From: Rutpela maculata
Taxonomy: Eukaryota > Arthropoda > Insecta > Coleoptera > Cerambycidae
NCBI GenBank assembly: GCA_936432065.2
Contig: OW386285.2
Location: 141,141,235-141,205,234 of the forward strand
Length of the DNA: 64,000 nt
Direction: 5' to 3'
The position numbers were made by a program, and so were the translations under genes. Of this stretch, positions 1 through 11,606 are shown piece after piece. Each line of letters starts with the position of its first letter. The stretch's first letter is position 1. The notes under the pieces are model-generated. The model was not told the origin of the DNA, did no database searches, and saw nothing but the letters and a program-made list of their open reading frames with translations.

Positions 1-1799
1 CGATTTTAATTAACCCAAGCTTACTTTTAACTTGAGTCAAAATAAACACTTTAAGCTGAAGTTAGCGTAAATCCATGGCAGACTAACCTAACCCCGTGTT
101 GATAAGCCGACCCTCAAATATTTACAATATTATAATAAAATTTTTGCTTCTTCCAAAAAAGCGATGATACAATCAAAAACTGGTTTATTGTGTTGGCTGA
201 GCCGATAGATTACATTAGACGAAGATTGAATATTGCAATTAAGTTATTGCAATTAATAAGTGAAGTCTCTTAATTAATTTTACATGGATATATACAATCT
301 CTTAAATAAATAAATGTCTTCATTTTCAATATATTCGAAAAAATAAGTGTGTCTTAGAAACAGTGAATGCCGCTTCATCCTTACTCGGTTAGGGTTACAA
401 CAACCCATTGAAGTGGCACGCATTTTTTGACTACTTTCACGCCTAGGCCGTGGCAATGCAGCCTTATTCGTACAAATAAAACTAACACGTGGTTGTCGAA
501 TATACGCACACGGCATTCTGTCTCAAATACCCTGTCTTTCTTTTTACATATCACAGGCCCTGCTTTGATAAAAACCAATTTAGATATACATCCTTTATCT
601 TTTACTTTTTTAACAAAACTGAGGAGGACAAGAGTCCATATATAGATTGAAATGTTTCCTTTCGTTTTTGATGTATCTACCTATCCAGATATATACTTTC
701 ATATTTATATTAAAACCCGGGATCAACCTATAAGGTTTTTTCCTTCTGCTGGAGATATAATTTGTTTTTATCAATAATAAATACGCTGTTGTTTAATAAT
801 ATTTAATTTAAGGGGTTTTATGTAGATTGATATATAGGTTGAAAAGAAAACAATTTTAAAAGATATTTTGTTTGCATTATATAAATTGCGAAATGGGAAA
901 GCCTTTTAAAATAAATGAGAAAATGTCCTGGGGTGAACGCAAATTCAAGCATAATTTAATTTTTCGCTCATGAAATTTTTTGTATTTTCATAATTTTGCC
1001 ATTTGCATTTTTATTAATTTCTCTTCTAATAGAACGTTTATATTTAAACGAATTCTTTTGTGTTTATAAGTCGTATGTATATATAATATAATAAAGTAAC
1101 TCCTGCAAATTTGCAGGTATATTCTGTGACAATTTTGACATAAATATGAAAGTCATTTACGGTCACTATACTAAGGTGAACTTCTTTTTAGTTTTATAAA
1201 ATCCTTTACAGTCATGATGGCCTAAACTTTAGTAAATCTTGAACTAAATATGTTATTGCAGATTTGTTTACAAATTCTAAACCAAATATTTCTATGCTGT
1301 AATTACGATTAATAAAACAGCATCGTCGGTTATGCATTCCCACCATTCACTAAGGAGTGTACCAAAATGAATTAACTGTAATTATATGACAAATTGATAC
1401 ACGTATGCCACCCGGCTCCTCCACCATAACAGAGAAAACACTCGTCAAGAAATTCATACTAAATATTTCTTATGAAACTTCAAATTCATTTTACAATTTA
1501 GGTGCAAATTATGGACATTGTTGTTTCGAAATTTTTGCTTCTCATCAGCTCAAAATTATTTGAAACATGGGACCTGCAATGGGATAGTCCTGTAATGAAT
1601 GCACCGATGATTCGCGTTATCGTTATCAGTAAGCCACATTTGGGGCCTCCATCAGAATAGCATGCATTCAGCTCTACATTTACATGTACTTTTCGTCTCT
1701 ATTTTGTAATGGTAAGCAAAACAGACAAAATAGTACAAGCACACTAAACCAGATTATTACTAACAAATACAATTTAAATATTTCGCGATTGAATAATAA
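1..1799. other. No gene seen
   Basis: AT-rich noncoding DNA. Short open frames at 280-645 on both strands look like chance frames and show no family motif. The only local structure noted is a 16-bp perfect palindrome (CCTGCAAATTTGCAGG) at 1102-1117. Confidence 0.6.
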
Positions 1800-2740
1800 T
1801 TGACATCTATATTTGATGGTAAATTGTTAATAACTAATGTGACCTTTGCAACAGGACAATGACTACTGTAATTTGAATGAAATTATCAAAATAGAACAAA
1901 TTGCTATTTCTTGTTTTAAATCTAGGAACTCTAATATTGAATAAATGCAGAATTTCTGTAGATTCTATTTCATTATTGATTATATTAAAGCCAATTATTT
2001 TTATAATTTTAAGACGTTTTTCCTTACAAGACATAATACCTAATAATTAAAGTTTATTTTCATATAAATAGTTGGCCTTATCAATATGCAACTTAAATAA
2101 ATAGAAACTTATTTATTTTGATATGAGTACCAGACAACTCCCTGGTATTTATCTAACTATTAAATTAATATATTTATAGCACATGTAATATCGGTAAAAT
2201 TTCTGCATTGATTGTTAATAAAGTCACATAGACGGTTTGGTCACTTTAAAACGTTATCAATATGTAAGTGATGTCTTAAACCAGAGTCCAATGTAATGCC
2301 CAGATCACAATAGTTTTTTTGTGTTCACATAGTATTCAAAGAAAATATTACCTTTCTTAGAGAATGTTATTATTTTCAATTTATTTATATTGATTTCTAG
2401 ACTATTTTTTTAAATTCCGATCAAAATCTAGTCACACTGCAGCTTTTCAGTACTTTTTGCGTTCTTGCTACTTATAATATTAACGACTGCAAAAATTTCA
2501 CATCGTCTGCAAAAACTAGTAGTCGAAAATGTATTGAACATCACTGATAAAAAGTGAAAATAAAATCGGAGAAATATATATACCTTGTGGAATTCCAGAA
2601 GATATGTGGATATTTTTTTGGTTTATTGTGTCCTATTTTCACAATTTGAATTCAATTTGTTACATATGATTTTATCCAGGGCAGTAATGTACCGTTAATT
2701 CCATATAGTGAGGGTTTTTAAATTGCATCAACTTTGGAGA
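1800..2740 (-). mobile_element. Degenerate LINE (jockey-like) reverse transcriptase remnant
   Basis: Read on the minus strand, 2600-2500 gives GIPQG followed by SPILFSLFISDVQ and then, after a frame slip, FADDVKFF. These are the RT motif preceding the catalytic box and the catalytic FADD box of jockey-like non-LTR elements. Upstream (2740-2620) a broken stretch resembles the 'SYLTNR' segment that precedes it. Downstream, 2034-1834 is an open frame with LNNEIE-like and VPRFKTRNSNLFYF wording, typical of the extreme C-terminus of such proteins. Stops and frameshifts occur throughout, so it is dead. The 5' part (endonuclease) is missing, as is usual for 5'-truncated LINE insertions. Confidence 0.75.
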
Positions 2741-2954
2741 CATTTCTAAATGCTAAACAATTACTGAAAAATGATAATAATCATAGCAGTGCCAATGAAA
2801 TAGTTATTGAAATTAATAAAGCTACAGTTATAATAAATATTTTTATTCGATATAATCGTAAAAGTATTGCTCCACTCTTCCCTTCTGTTAATTGGTGTCG
2901 TTCCTTAAGAATTTTTAATATTTCTTATATGTTCATTAATTATCGAGGCCTGGA

Positions 2955-3268
2955 CAAAATGTGTTTTCACATTTCTCCCCCCGCTCTTCAATTATTAAGC
3001 GCGGGGGTCCGCCAGAGAGCTTGACAAATTTTTTTTTTCAAATTTCTCTCCCCGCTCATCAGTTATTAAGAGCGGGGGCCCGCCAGAGATCTTGGCAATT
3101 TTTTTTTTCAAATTTCTCCCCTCCGCTCATTAGTTATTAAATGCGGGAACCCTCCAGATGTTGCCAAAATTTTTTTTTCACATCATTTCTCCCCCCGCTC
3201 ATCAAGTAGTAGGAGCGGTGGCCCGCCAGTGGATTTGGTACCGGGGCCCATGATTTAATGTGGGGGCC
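2955..3268. repeat. Tandem array of ~70-bp GC-rich hairpin units
   Basis: Four units begin near 2970, 3039, 3109 and 3180. Each has a pyrimidine run ending CCCCGCTC, a short AT loop containing TTATTAA or a variant, the complementary GAGCGGGGG, then CCGCCAGAG and a T-rich spacer. The array ends with a GTACCGGGGCCCATG tail to about 3268. A single, inverted, partial copy including the same tail lies at 28665-28830, so this is a dispersed repeat family rather than a purely local satellite. GC content stands out strongly from the surroundings. Confidence 0.85.
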
Positions 3269-4069
3269 TTGTCTGCAATAAGTTTTACCACCGCTGTATT
3301 TAATCATTTTGTATTATTATAACAGATCATATGAATCTTTCCCTTTGGCTAGAATTTGAAATATTAATGCTTTTTTTGGAAACCATATGCCGATATATGT
3401 CTGTATTCAATGTATTATTCTGTAAATTAACCTCTCTCTAGAGAACAAAGTTGTATAATTATGTATAACATTTAGTTCCGATCGATATCTAATAATATGT
3501 TTGTCATATAATATACAAGATAATAAACGGTTATATTTTTTCAATGTAGTTTGTAATTGAAAATAACCGGCAGCTTTTATTTTGAATCTATATCGTCTAT
3601 TTTCCCCTTCGGTGTTTGTTAGTTTTCAGTCTAAAGATTGTATTGTGTATTTAGACCTTTTAATCGATATAAAGTACATTATGACGGTGCGATGAAAACA
3701 AAAACAGCTATAATAAATCATTTAAGTGGTGCGATCGATAGCGTGGCGCAAACTTAAGATACCGTCGTAAATATATTAACTAATTAGTTCTTAGGGGCAC
3801 GGATTAAGAGCATAGATATTAGCGCCGCCTTTAGGGATAGCGTGAACTAAAACCTCTGGTGTCTTAATTGGTATTTCCAGTAGCGTTGCGATAGAACTTT
3901 TCAATAACTTAAGTAGCTACTGTTAATTTCTAGATGTTAGACTCTTCTCGCCAATTTTATACGACGCTATGAAACTAAAGTAGTTATCCCGGAAGATGTT
4001 AAACGAGTTGTCAAGTTTTATCTAGATTTACGTTGTAAGAAAATATATTATTTTGCTTTATAAGAGTTT
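3269..4069. other. No gene seen
   Basis: AT-rich DNA without recognisable coding or repeat structure. Confidence 0.6.
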
Positions 4070-4380
4070 AGTTTATTTATTTATTTATTTAAGAATACAG
4101 CTGCCTAAACAGATAAACATCCAATGAAAGGGCAGGAAACATACAAATGGATGTATATAGCATGCACAATACAAACTTAATAATGGAAACAAAAAAAACA
4201 ATATTTAGAAATAAACATAAACATATCGTTATAAAGTTTTAAATAAGTATTTAGATAAATACAAGATGAAATAAAACAAAAATTAAAAAAGTAATAATTA
4301 TTTTATGTACTAATAGAAATGAATCAAGGGTAACTTAAAATACATTGTTGTATATTATTAACACTACAAATAAAAATATC
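4070..4380 (-). repeat. (TTTA)n tract next to probable retroelement 3' end
   Basis: A TTTATTTA tract at about 4073-4090 is followed by A-rich text of a style common at the 3' ends of insect LINEs and SINEs in minus orientation. A similar (AAAT)n tract sits at 32707-32728. No coding remnant was identified. Confidence 0.35.
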
Positions 4381-4389
4381 AATACAAGG

Positions 4390-6112
4390 TTTGGCTGATT
4401 ACAAGCCGACAATATTGGACGAAACTCCAGACCCTGAGACCAGAGTACACTTTCCCAAAGGTTTTTGATGTGCTGAATCCCAATCCAACCTCAGAATTGC
4501 TCCATCACAAGAGGTTTTCGAGATATCTTAACCTAAAAGAGCAAAATAACATGTTTTTCCCCATATTCGGAATTATATTACACCGCGAATTAATTTTTCT
4601 TCACAAAACTCGTTGCGGCATATGAAAGTACTACTCTTCCTCATAAAAATTCATTCGTACATATTGCACTTTTCTAAATTTAGAAATCTGACATCATTCT
4701 CTTTCTATCGCGAGAAATTCGAGTTTATGGCGGAGTCGCCGGTGACACACCCATTAAAAAGTCATTATCACTACCTCCCACCTACGTCATCATACAAGAT
4801 CAATGACAGTATATAATTGTATTGTCATCAGAATTGCATAAGTTTGCAAAGTTTCAAATCGACACGACAATTATAGTCCTGTGAATGGTTCCTGAGGGAA
4901 ATGCAGAGATCACAATTTTTGACTTGAGGGCTGTGTTTGGACTATTTAGGAGGTAAACATACCAAAAGTCTCCAAACACACGAGGTGCGGGGGGAGCAGG
5001 GGGGCACGAAGAAGATCTCTCACTCTTACTAAAAAAGGTTTTATTCTAATTTCAGAGCAAAATGCGTTTTTTTGATTAAGCATACAAAAACATGAAGATG
5101 TATAAGATTTATAAACCTCAATATACCGGGTGTATGTTAGCTTCAAACCAACTTTACTTAAATTAGATGATATATCAATGTTATCCTAAAATTTAGAACA
5201 TAGCATTTTTAATAAGATTATTATGTTCTGAGAGTTTGTAGGTCTCTGGTTATCACCATGTATTACAGATATGGCCCAATTTCAATAGGGATTATTGTAC
5301 TATGCTGTTTTACATATGTTCCAAATTGTAATTAAATATTTTAAGTCTAACAGAAGTTATCGTGTTTACATATACATATACAAGCACACACACACACATA
5401 CACTCACAGACATAAAGATATTTTTTATTCGATGTTTGAGTTCAGTGTGTTATGAAACGGATATCTGTACAACAAATTTTTTTCCACGATGATTATTACA
5501 TTTTTTTTTTCAATTTATGATAAATTTATAATAATGTTGGAATACAGTTAAAAGATATACAACCCATTACTGGACAGATACAACAAAAATTAATAGAAAC
5601 ATTATTGTAGAAAGTCAGCTAATTTTGCATATAGCCACTTTTTGATTATGGCTAACCGTTTTCGACATATGAACGAAAAGCCAAAATCCGGGACCTCCTT
5701 CCCCCCCCCATGCACTACCGCACCTCCTATTTTCTTGGACTTTTGGTATGTTTACCTCTTAAATAGTAGAAACACAGCTCACAAGTCAAAAATTGTGATT
5801 TCTGCATTTCCCTCTGGACCCCCTTTATTGAACGTTCATTGACAGGGCTATTAGAAGTTACTTTTTTTCGGTATTGTTGTAACGAAAAGAAAAATTAGTA
5901 GTACTTTCATATGCCGCAACGAGTTTTGTGGAAAAAAATTAATTCGCGGTGTAATATAATCCCGAATATAGCAACAAATCATGTTCTTTGCATTTTTAGG
6001 TTAGGATACCTCGAAAACCCGATACGATGGAGCAATTCTGAGGTCGAATTTGGATTCAGTGCACCAAAAGCCTTCTAAAAAGTATAGTCCGGTCTCAGGA
6101 AAAATGTCGGCC
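4390..6112. mobile_element. Fold-back DNA element with ~500-bp terminal inverted repeats
   Basis: The left arm (about 4390-4990) and right arm (about 6112-5650) are inverted copies. Matching landmarks are CCTGAGACC, CAGAATTGCTCCATC, ACACCGCGAATTAATTTTT, ACTCGTTGCGGCATATGAAA and, deeper in, GGAAATGCAGA and GAGGTAAACATACCAAAAGT. No transposase ORF was found, so this is a non-autonomous element. The spacer carries an unrelated dispersed repeat at about 5200-5490 and a short (CA)n tract at 5388-5400. Exact ends and target duplication could not be fixed. The arms have accumulated many differences and some indels, implying an old insertion. Confidence 0.8.
5200..5490. repeat. Dispersed repeat, copy 1 (TCTAACAGAAGTTATCGTG family)
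   Basis: Shares ATATGG..CA.TTTCAATAGG, the TCTAACAGAAGTTATCGTG block and the following TATTCG region with 28190-28420. A shorter piece of it occurs at 21672-21740. All three are in the same orientation. It carries no ORF, and its class is unknown. Confidence 0.6.
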
Positions 6113-6246
6113 TAATCTAAATAACACGCACTATAAACATACGAAAATTTTAATAAACTAGTCCTTGGAGTAGCTAAATAAAATTAAGGAGTTTGAAAAG
6201 GAGGAATAGTGAAGTTTATAGAGCTAAGGCTTATCCATCCTATTTG

Positions 6247-7010
6247 TCAGAAGTTTATGTAAAAATAATATAAAAAAAATAAACTCACCGTGTCAAATAT
6301 AGCTAACAAATCAGATTGTGGAGTACTTTTAGGTAGATAAAAGTCGTCAGCTTTAGAAGAAACATATTTAATATACATTTTTTGAATTCTCTCCAAATTA
6401 TAAATATGAATATGAGATTGTGGATTCCAAACGACACTAGCAAATAATTCTAATTTTGCATTCGCAAAAGTATTAAATAAAACAGAAAGTGGTGAAATGC
6501 CCTGTAATGCCGTGAATTTGTCATCTATGTGGGGAACAGTGGTTAATTTTGAATCGAAAATGAATCCGAAATCTTTAAATTGACTCCATTCATTATCCGT
6601 TTCGTTATCTATTTTACATGAAAGTTGCATCTTGGTAAAAGTCACGGTACTGCATTTGTATGTATTTAAAGGTAATCTATTAGATTCACACCGTAAATTA
6701 ATTTTTGAGAGATCATGTTGTATATGACAACAATCTTCATCAGAGTTAATAGATGCAAAAAAGGTCGTGAGCATATAAATGAACATTACTTTCAATATTC
6801 TTACAAATCAGTGATAAATACAATATATAACAGTAGCCCGAGAAGGGAACCCTGTGAAACTCCTGATGTTGCTAAAACATCAATATATGAGAAGGCTTGA
6901 TAATGTACATTTAATTTTATATTACTGAGGTAGCATTCAAGAAAAAAGGAAACATTTGGTCCTCTATGGTACCCAATTATTATTACTCCCCTATATTTAA
7001 ATGGTATCAA
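6247..7010 (-). mobile_element. Degenerate LINE (jockey-like) RT remnant, minus strand
   Basis: Reading leftward from 7010, the frame gives GVSQGSLLGLLLYIVFITDL, the RT motif before the catalytic box. Near 6770 the expected YADD reads YAHD (in HLYAHDLF), so a catalytic Asp is lost, and a frame change follows. The frame 6795-6247 continues with INSDEDC, NRLPLNTYKC, FGFIFDSKL and VVWNPQSHIHI..LERIQK, the RT thumb and connection wording of jockey-like LINEs. The 3' end is truncated at about 6247. A different LINE fragment in the opposite orientation starts 400 bp to the right. Confidence 0.85.
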
Positions 7011-7419
7011 TACTGATCACTCAGTAATACTACTTTTAACTGATGTTATCGCTTTTTTTTAAATAGGACAAATTTTTATTGTGTCCAAATTGGAGTAAAT
7101 GTAGTGGTTTGAAGGGCTAAATTAAAAATAATAAAAAGTGCTAAGATAAAGCTACAGACACAGTATCTGATACACCAGCAGGTCCTGTTGTAAGTTTATC
7201 TTGTAACAGCTGAAGGTGTAGAATTCCTGAGAGATACTTACATGTAGAGTGTATGATGTGATCACAACGTGGGGCCTGAAAAATTATTTACTCGTAAACC
7301 AACATAAAACTTAGGTTGCGCTATTTAAATCACGAAGATCAGCATTTGCTTTGAGCCATCGCTTTTTTTTATCAACACAAATAATGTTAAAATGTTAGAT
7401 ATCTACCTTAAACTTCCAC
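7011..7419. other. No gene seen
   Basis: Spacer between two LINE fragments; no motif recognised. Confidence 0.5.
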
Positions 7420-8070
7420 TTGCAATGGCGCTTACATATTCAAAGTCTATGTGAAAAATTAAGCAAATCCTATCCAATATCTCAAAAACTTTTACAGTAT
7501 GCACAGTTTTCTTTCTTTCCCTCTCATTTAAGGAATGATAATTTAAACTGGAGAAGTAGTTCTCGGAACCGGCGTATATCTATTTTGCATTACAATAAGA
7601 ATATTAGATCTATAGTTGATTTTTCGCAATTCCCTTACAGATACCTTTCGCCATCTTCAAATATTGTGCCATGTGTCATTGGACCTTATATTTGTTAAGT
7701 CTGTTACTTTGCTTTTAAAAATGGATCTATATTTGCACAAAACGCTCCCTCTCACGATCATAACACTAGTCGTATATCATGGATCTTTTTACCAAAAAAG
7801 CATTAAATAGGCTGCAAGTTATTTAATCACTTATCTCGCGATAACAGAGACTCACCTAGCTTTTACATTTTCAAAAGAAAACATGAAAAACATTTATTAA
7901 ATACAAACTTTTATATATTGGATGCATTTTTCTGTGAAGTGTTTTGTTTCTGGGTCTATTTTGTACTCAATTTTGGTATTTCCAAATTAATGTTTGTCAT
8001 CAAATATGTATGTTTTTTTTGTGATGTATTATGTATCTATTAAAAATAAATTTATTTTTCTATAAAAAAA
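7420..8070 (+). mobile_element. LINE RT C-terminus and 3'UTR remnant, plus strand
   Basis: The frame from 7420 gives WRLHIQSLCEKLSKSYPIS and later SHLR..NLNWRSSSRNRRI and HYNKNIRSI, equivalent to the 'HI..LC.KLSK...YGI..WG.SS...IF.LQK..IRI' segment of jockey-like RT proteins. After frameshifts, 7750-7935 reads GCKLFNHLSRDNRDSPSF, then IFKRKHEKHLLNTNFY, the usual extreme C-terminus. A noncoding tail with an AATAAATTTATTT-type end runs to about 8070. It is 5'-truncated, broken by several frameshifts and inactive. Confidence 0.8.
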
Positions 8071-9222
8071 AGTTCCGTCTATTCTATTTCCTTTGTTGTA
8101 TCAATTTTCTACTGACAGGCGACGCGATCGTACCAATATTTTTTTCTGCATTGCAACGTCAAAATTAAAAACTCTAGCGTGTAACAGTTAAAATAAAGAT
8201 CTTCGTGTCGGATAGTGGGTTTAAAATAAATATCCACTTATATTTGTATGTAGATTGTATGGCGTTGAATATTTGTATGTAGTGGAATTATCAACAACCC
8301 TAATGCAACTGAGAGCAACTAATAAAATCCAAGTTACGCTTCAGTTTTAAACTTTTTTTACCAATACCCTATATCAGTTTTGAAAAGTAATCTTACTTCT
8401 AATATTGTCTTAATGAGTGTTGAGAGTTGAGAATGACCTTAAAGAAATAATTATTGTTATCAATGTGTTTTGCAACTTGCACTAAATAAATATAATCGCA
8501 GAGGACAAGGACTTGTTTCAATACGGAATGTGGTAATTGGTAAAAATAGATATCATTGTTACATACCATTTTACTATATATTTAATTAACCCAGATCTAA
8601 TTGTAATACGCACTTAAGATGAGAATCACTGTGTCCTTTATCAATTTAACCAGACGCTTACTAAGCTGTATCAGCAAGATTCATGCAAATGAAGCAACGA
8701 TGAATTTGAATAACCCATTGTTAGAAAAAAAAAATTAATACCGATAGATTTGTTATCGATCCACCATATTTACCATCGCTATCAGTATTATAAGAATAAT
8801 AACTATGTATAGACATTCTAATTCTAATTCACTGTAAAAACTAAGAAAAGTTATTGTAGCAAAAACAAATAGAGGATAAACAAAGCTGTTTTTTTAAGTT
8901 CTGTGTCTTGTGATATCGTAGCGTCACTGGCTCAGTATTATTAAATATTACAAAATAGTTTTCAATTGTTTTAATTTCCTCATGTTTATGTTAGGCTTGG
9001 TTTAGTATAAATATTACCACAATAATCACTTTTCTGGTTTAAAAAGTAAGTCCATTATTGAGATATCGGTTAACTACGATAATATAATATACCTATGGGT
9101 TTATATCAATAACTTGTGACAAAATTTCTTCCTTTTTCAATACTATGAAAAAAATGCTTTAATGTCTTGTGAAGATATTCTGAAGACAACTAACTCATTC
9201 TGTTTTTAATATACGAATTAAA
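8071..9222. other. No gene seen
   Basis: AT-rich DNA without recognisable coding content or clear repeats. Confidence 0.6.
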
Positions 9223-9264
9223 ATGTCTTTTCGAGGAAAAAGTTCAACCATATTTCATATTATT

Positions 9265-9923
9265 ATACTCTTCGTAAATACGAAAATGAAGAGTATATTG
9301 CATTTGATCGGCACATTTCTAAAACCGGAAATGTCGCTTGTAGAGAAAAAATTTTTATATCATTGTGTTAGTGAACGAATTCTGAACAACTTTCAAAATG
9401 TCGTCCGTCCGTCCGTCACGTTTCTTGTAAGCACGATAACTCAAGAAAGAAAAATCCGATTATACTGAAATTTGGACAGTAAATTAGTGTTAGCTAGAGG
9501 AAGAACCCTATTGTTTTTGAACAAAATTGATCGGTAAATAAAAATGCTATTAATGATTTAAATTTGAAAAAAAACTTTTGATTTTTATGTTTTTGTAATT
9601 GAATAGAAATCTGGTGAAATGATATTTCATTTTAATATTTAAATATTTACATATTTTACAAATATACATTTCATAAGTAATATACAACCGCGGAAATATG
9701 ATTTTAGCTCATGTAAAAATTTGCGGTTTTTTTTACATATTAGGTGGTGGTGTAGTTCTTACGCTTTTGACTCGCGATCCAAGGGTCCCGGGTTCGAAAC
9801 CCAAATGAGGTATGGTATAATTTTTTTATTTTTACTTTATTTTTCACTCAGTCTTTTAAGTTCGTACTAAAAAATTAAAAATGTCTAAAACTAATATTAT
9901 TTACAAAAACCTGCGAAGAGTAT
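9265..9923. mobile_element. Small TIR element with 10-bp ends (ATACTCTTCG)
   Basis: ATACTCTTCG at 9265-9274 and its exact complement CGAAGAGTAT at 9914-9923 bracket about 660 bp. A GTCCGTCCGTCC tract followed by a GATAACTCAAGAA phrase lies at 9406-9446, a signature seen in many dispersed insect repeats. A tRNA-like block sits at 9744-9806. A second GAAGAGTAT lies at 9288-9296. There is no transposase. Target duplication is unclear, so the element call rests on the inverted ends and internal composition. Confidence 0.5.
9744..9806 (+). repeat. tRNA-like (SINE head) block
   Basis: Contains GTGTAGTTCTTACGC as a loose A box and GGGTTCGAAACCC as a strong B box, with about 35 nt between them. No plausible acceptor stem closes the structure, so it is more likely a tRNA-derived SINE head or pseudo-tRNA than a working tRNA gene. 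Confidence 0.5.
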
Positions 9924-9943
9924 TCTATAGAATGTGTAACAAT

Positions 9944-10008
9944 TATATAAAAAAATCAGTGAATAGGCGAAGACGTACTCTTCGCCTATTCACTGATTTT
10001 TTTATATA
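9944..10008. repeat. Perfect hairpin: 30-bp arms, 5-base loop
   Basis: The left arm 9944-9973 is exactly complementary to the right arm 9979-10008, with CGTAC between them. The centre contains CGAAGA/TCTTCG, echoing the ends of the adjacent 9265-9923 element. Perfect complementarity in an otherwise decayed region suggests recent origin, gene conversion or constraint. Confidence 0.9.
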
Positions 10009-10009
10009 G

Positions 10010-10420
10010 CTTGTTAATTTTTACAATTACAGTTAAAGTAATTATCAAAAAACATCAAATGAAACCGTCTTTAGGTCTTTTTTCAATTAACAAACAATGC
10101 TGACAATAGAATAGAAAGGCAAACATCGTTAGGAACTGGTGTATGCAGTTTATCAATTGTTTCTGTTCTATGACCTTTCTTTCAATACCGAAATCAATTT
10201 AAAAACATTTTTTTGGGGATATCGCTTCTTTTTTAAATGGAATACCCTGTAAATTATTTCATTATTCCGTCACAACTTAAATTATCTATCCAATCATATT
10301 TTTCTCCAAAAAAGTGGTTAATTTTCGAAAAATTTAATATATTTGTGAGGAAGCTATAGAAAACTATTAACAATAACACTTCTTATAATATAAAATAATT
10401 TTGCCAAAAATAGGAAAAAC
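10010..10420. other. No gene; possible mariner-type end
   Basis: GGAATACCCTGTA at about 10240-10252 resembles the terminal bases of Tc1/mariner-like elements (TACAGGGT...), but a partner end was not found. Confidence 0.35.
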
Positions 10421-10424
10421 TAAA

Positions 10425-10670
10425 CTACAATAAATGTTCGAATTGTCTTGCATTGACATCTATGCATTTTTGACACATCCTTACATCATTTGTTGCATTT
10501 GCAATCATGACAGGAGTTATTGTCCGAAACACAGCTAATGTTTTATTTTCCAATTCTTTTATGTTATTAGAACCTTCTTCATATATAATATTTTTTAAAT
10601 AACCCCAAAGCCAAAAGTCGGGAGATCTAGCTGGCCACAAAATAGGATCATTATTTCCTAAAAATTAAAC
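10425..10670 (-). mobile_element. Mariner-like transposase C-terminal fragment
   Basis: The minus strand gives NDPILWPARSPDFWLWGYLKNIIY, the segment around the third catalytic Asp in a mariner-like family common in insects (usual text: WP.RSPDLTPLDFFLWGYLK). The residues LTPLDF between SPD and FWLWG are deleted. After this come KELENKTLAVFRTI and RMCQKCIDVNARQFEHL, typical of the C-terminal tail. The N-terminal helix-turn-helix and the first two catalytic Asp motifs are missing. Related but different copies are at 43141-45452 and 42880-46800. Confidence 0.85.
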
Positions 10671-10859
10671 AATATCTAAACTATTTTGTTGTTTATTAAT
10701 GTCCATACTTACTAAAACACCTTTCACGCTCAGATTAGAAACTGAATAATCAAGAACGAAACTCCAAAACATCGGCCAAGATTTTTCATTTTTTTTTTTT
10801 TTGAAAATATTCATACGAATTACAATTAGTATATTTATGAAAGGAAATGGACACAAATT

Positions 10860-11606
10860 TCCATTCAGTGATCAGATTAATGCTTGATATTACCTACTGC
10901 ATTTATATCATTTGTAAGCCCATCTTTTTCTTGACAATATTGTTCTCATTTTATTGCTTGATAGAAGAAGTATCTATATATTATTAAGACTTGACGGGTG
11001 CGAAATTTTCATGCTGATAAAAAATTACCTAGTTTTTTATTTTTATTAACGTTCTACTTCTGAACATGCTATTACGATTAATGGTATTAGGTAAAAATCT
11101 TTATTAAAAATTGTTTTAAAATACAAATTGTTGTATAATCTATCACATTAAACAACATTAAATAACAACTGTACTGAACAAAGAATTAGCTTATACAAAC
11201 GGGGGCAAGTGCTAAATAACAATAAAATTAATGTAGATGGTAGGCAGCAGCACTACGCCATCAAGCGGCGGTACTTCGAGTTTCCGTGATTAGGTAATAA
11301 GAGTGATCCAAGACACAAAAATTCGAAATCTTTTTAATATAGCGCCTTAAAGTGCGGATATTACTAAAGACTCACATATTCCAAGGTAAATTAAGCCATT
11401 TTATAATATAAATTCTGTCGTTTGTAGAAAATAAAGCAGATATAAAATCGGAGGGTGGGCGACTTCTAGTAGTAATTATATGCCAGATTCGCCGTGTTTC
11501 TCTCAACATGACAACTTACTGATCGTCTTGACTACCGCTTTGAAAATAAGCAAATTATTATCAATTCAAACATAAAAATCTGGTACCACTATATGTGAAA
11601 TAAATA
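10860..11606. other. No confident gene
   Basis: On the minus strand, 11470-11290 shows a weak protein-like stretch (PPSDFISALFSTNDRIY), interrupted by stops. It may be an old transposon ORF, but I could not assign it. Confidence 0.35.
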
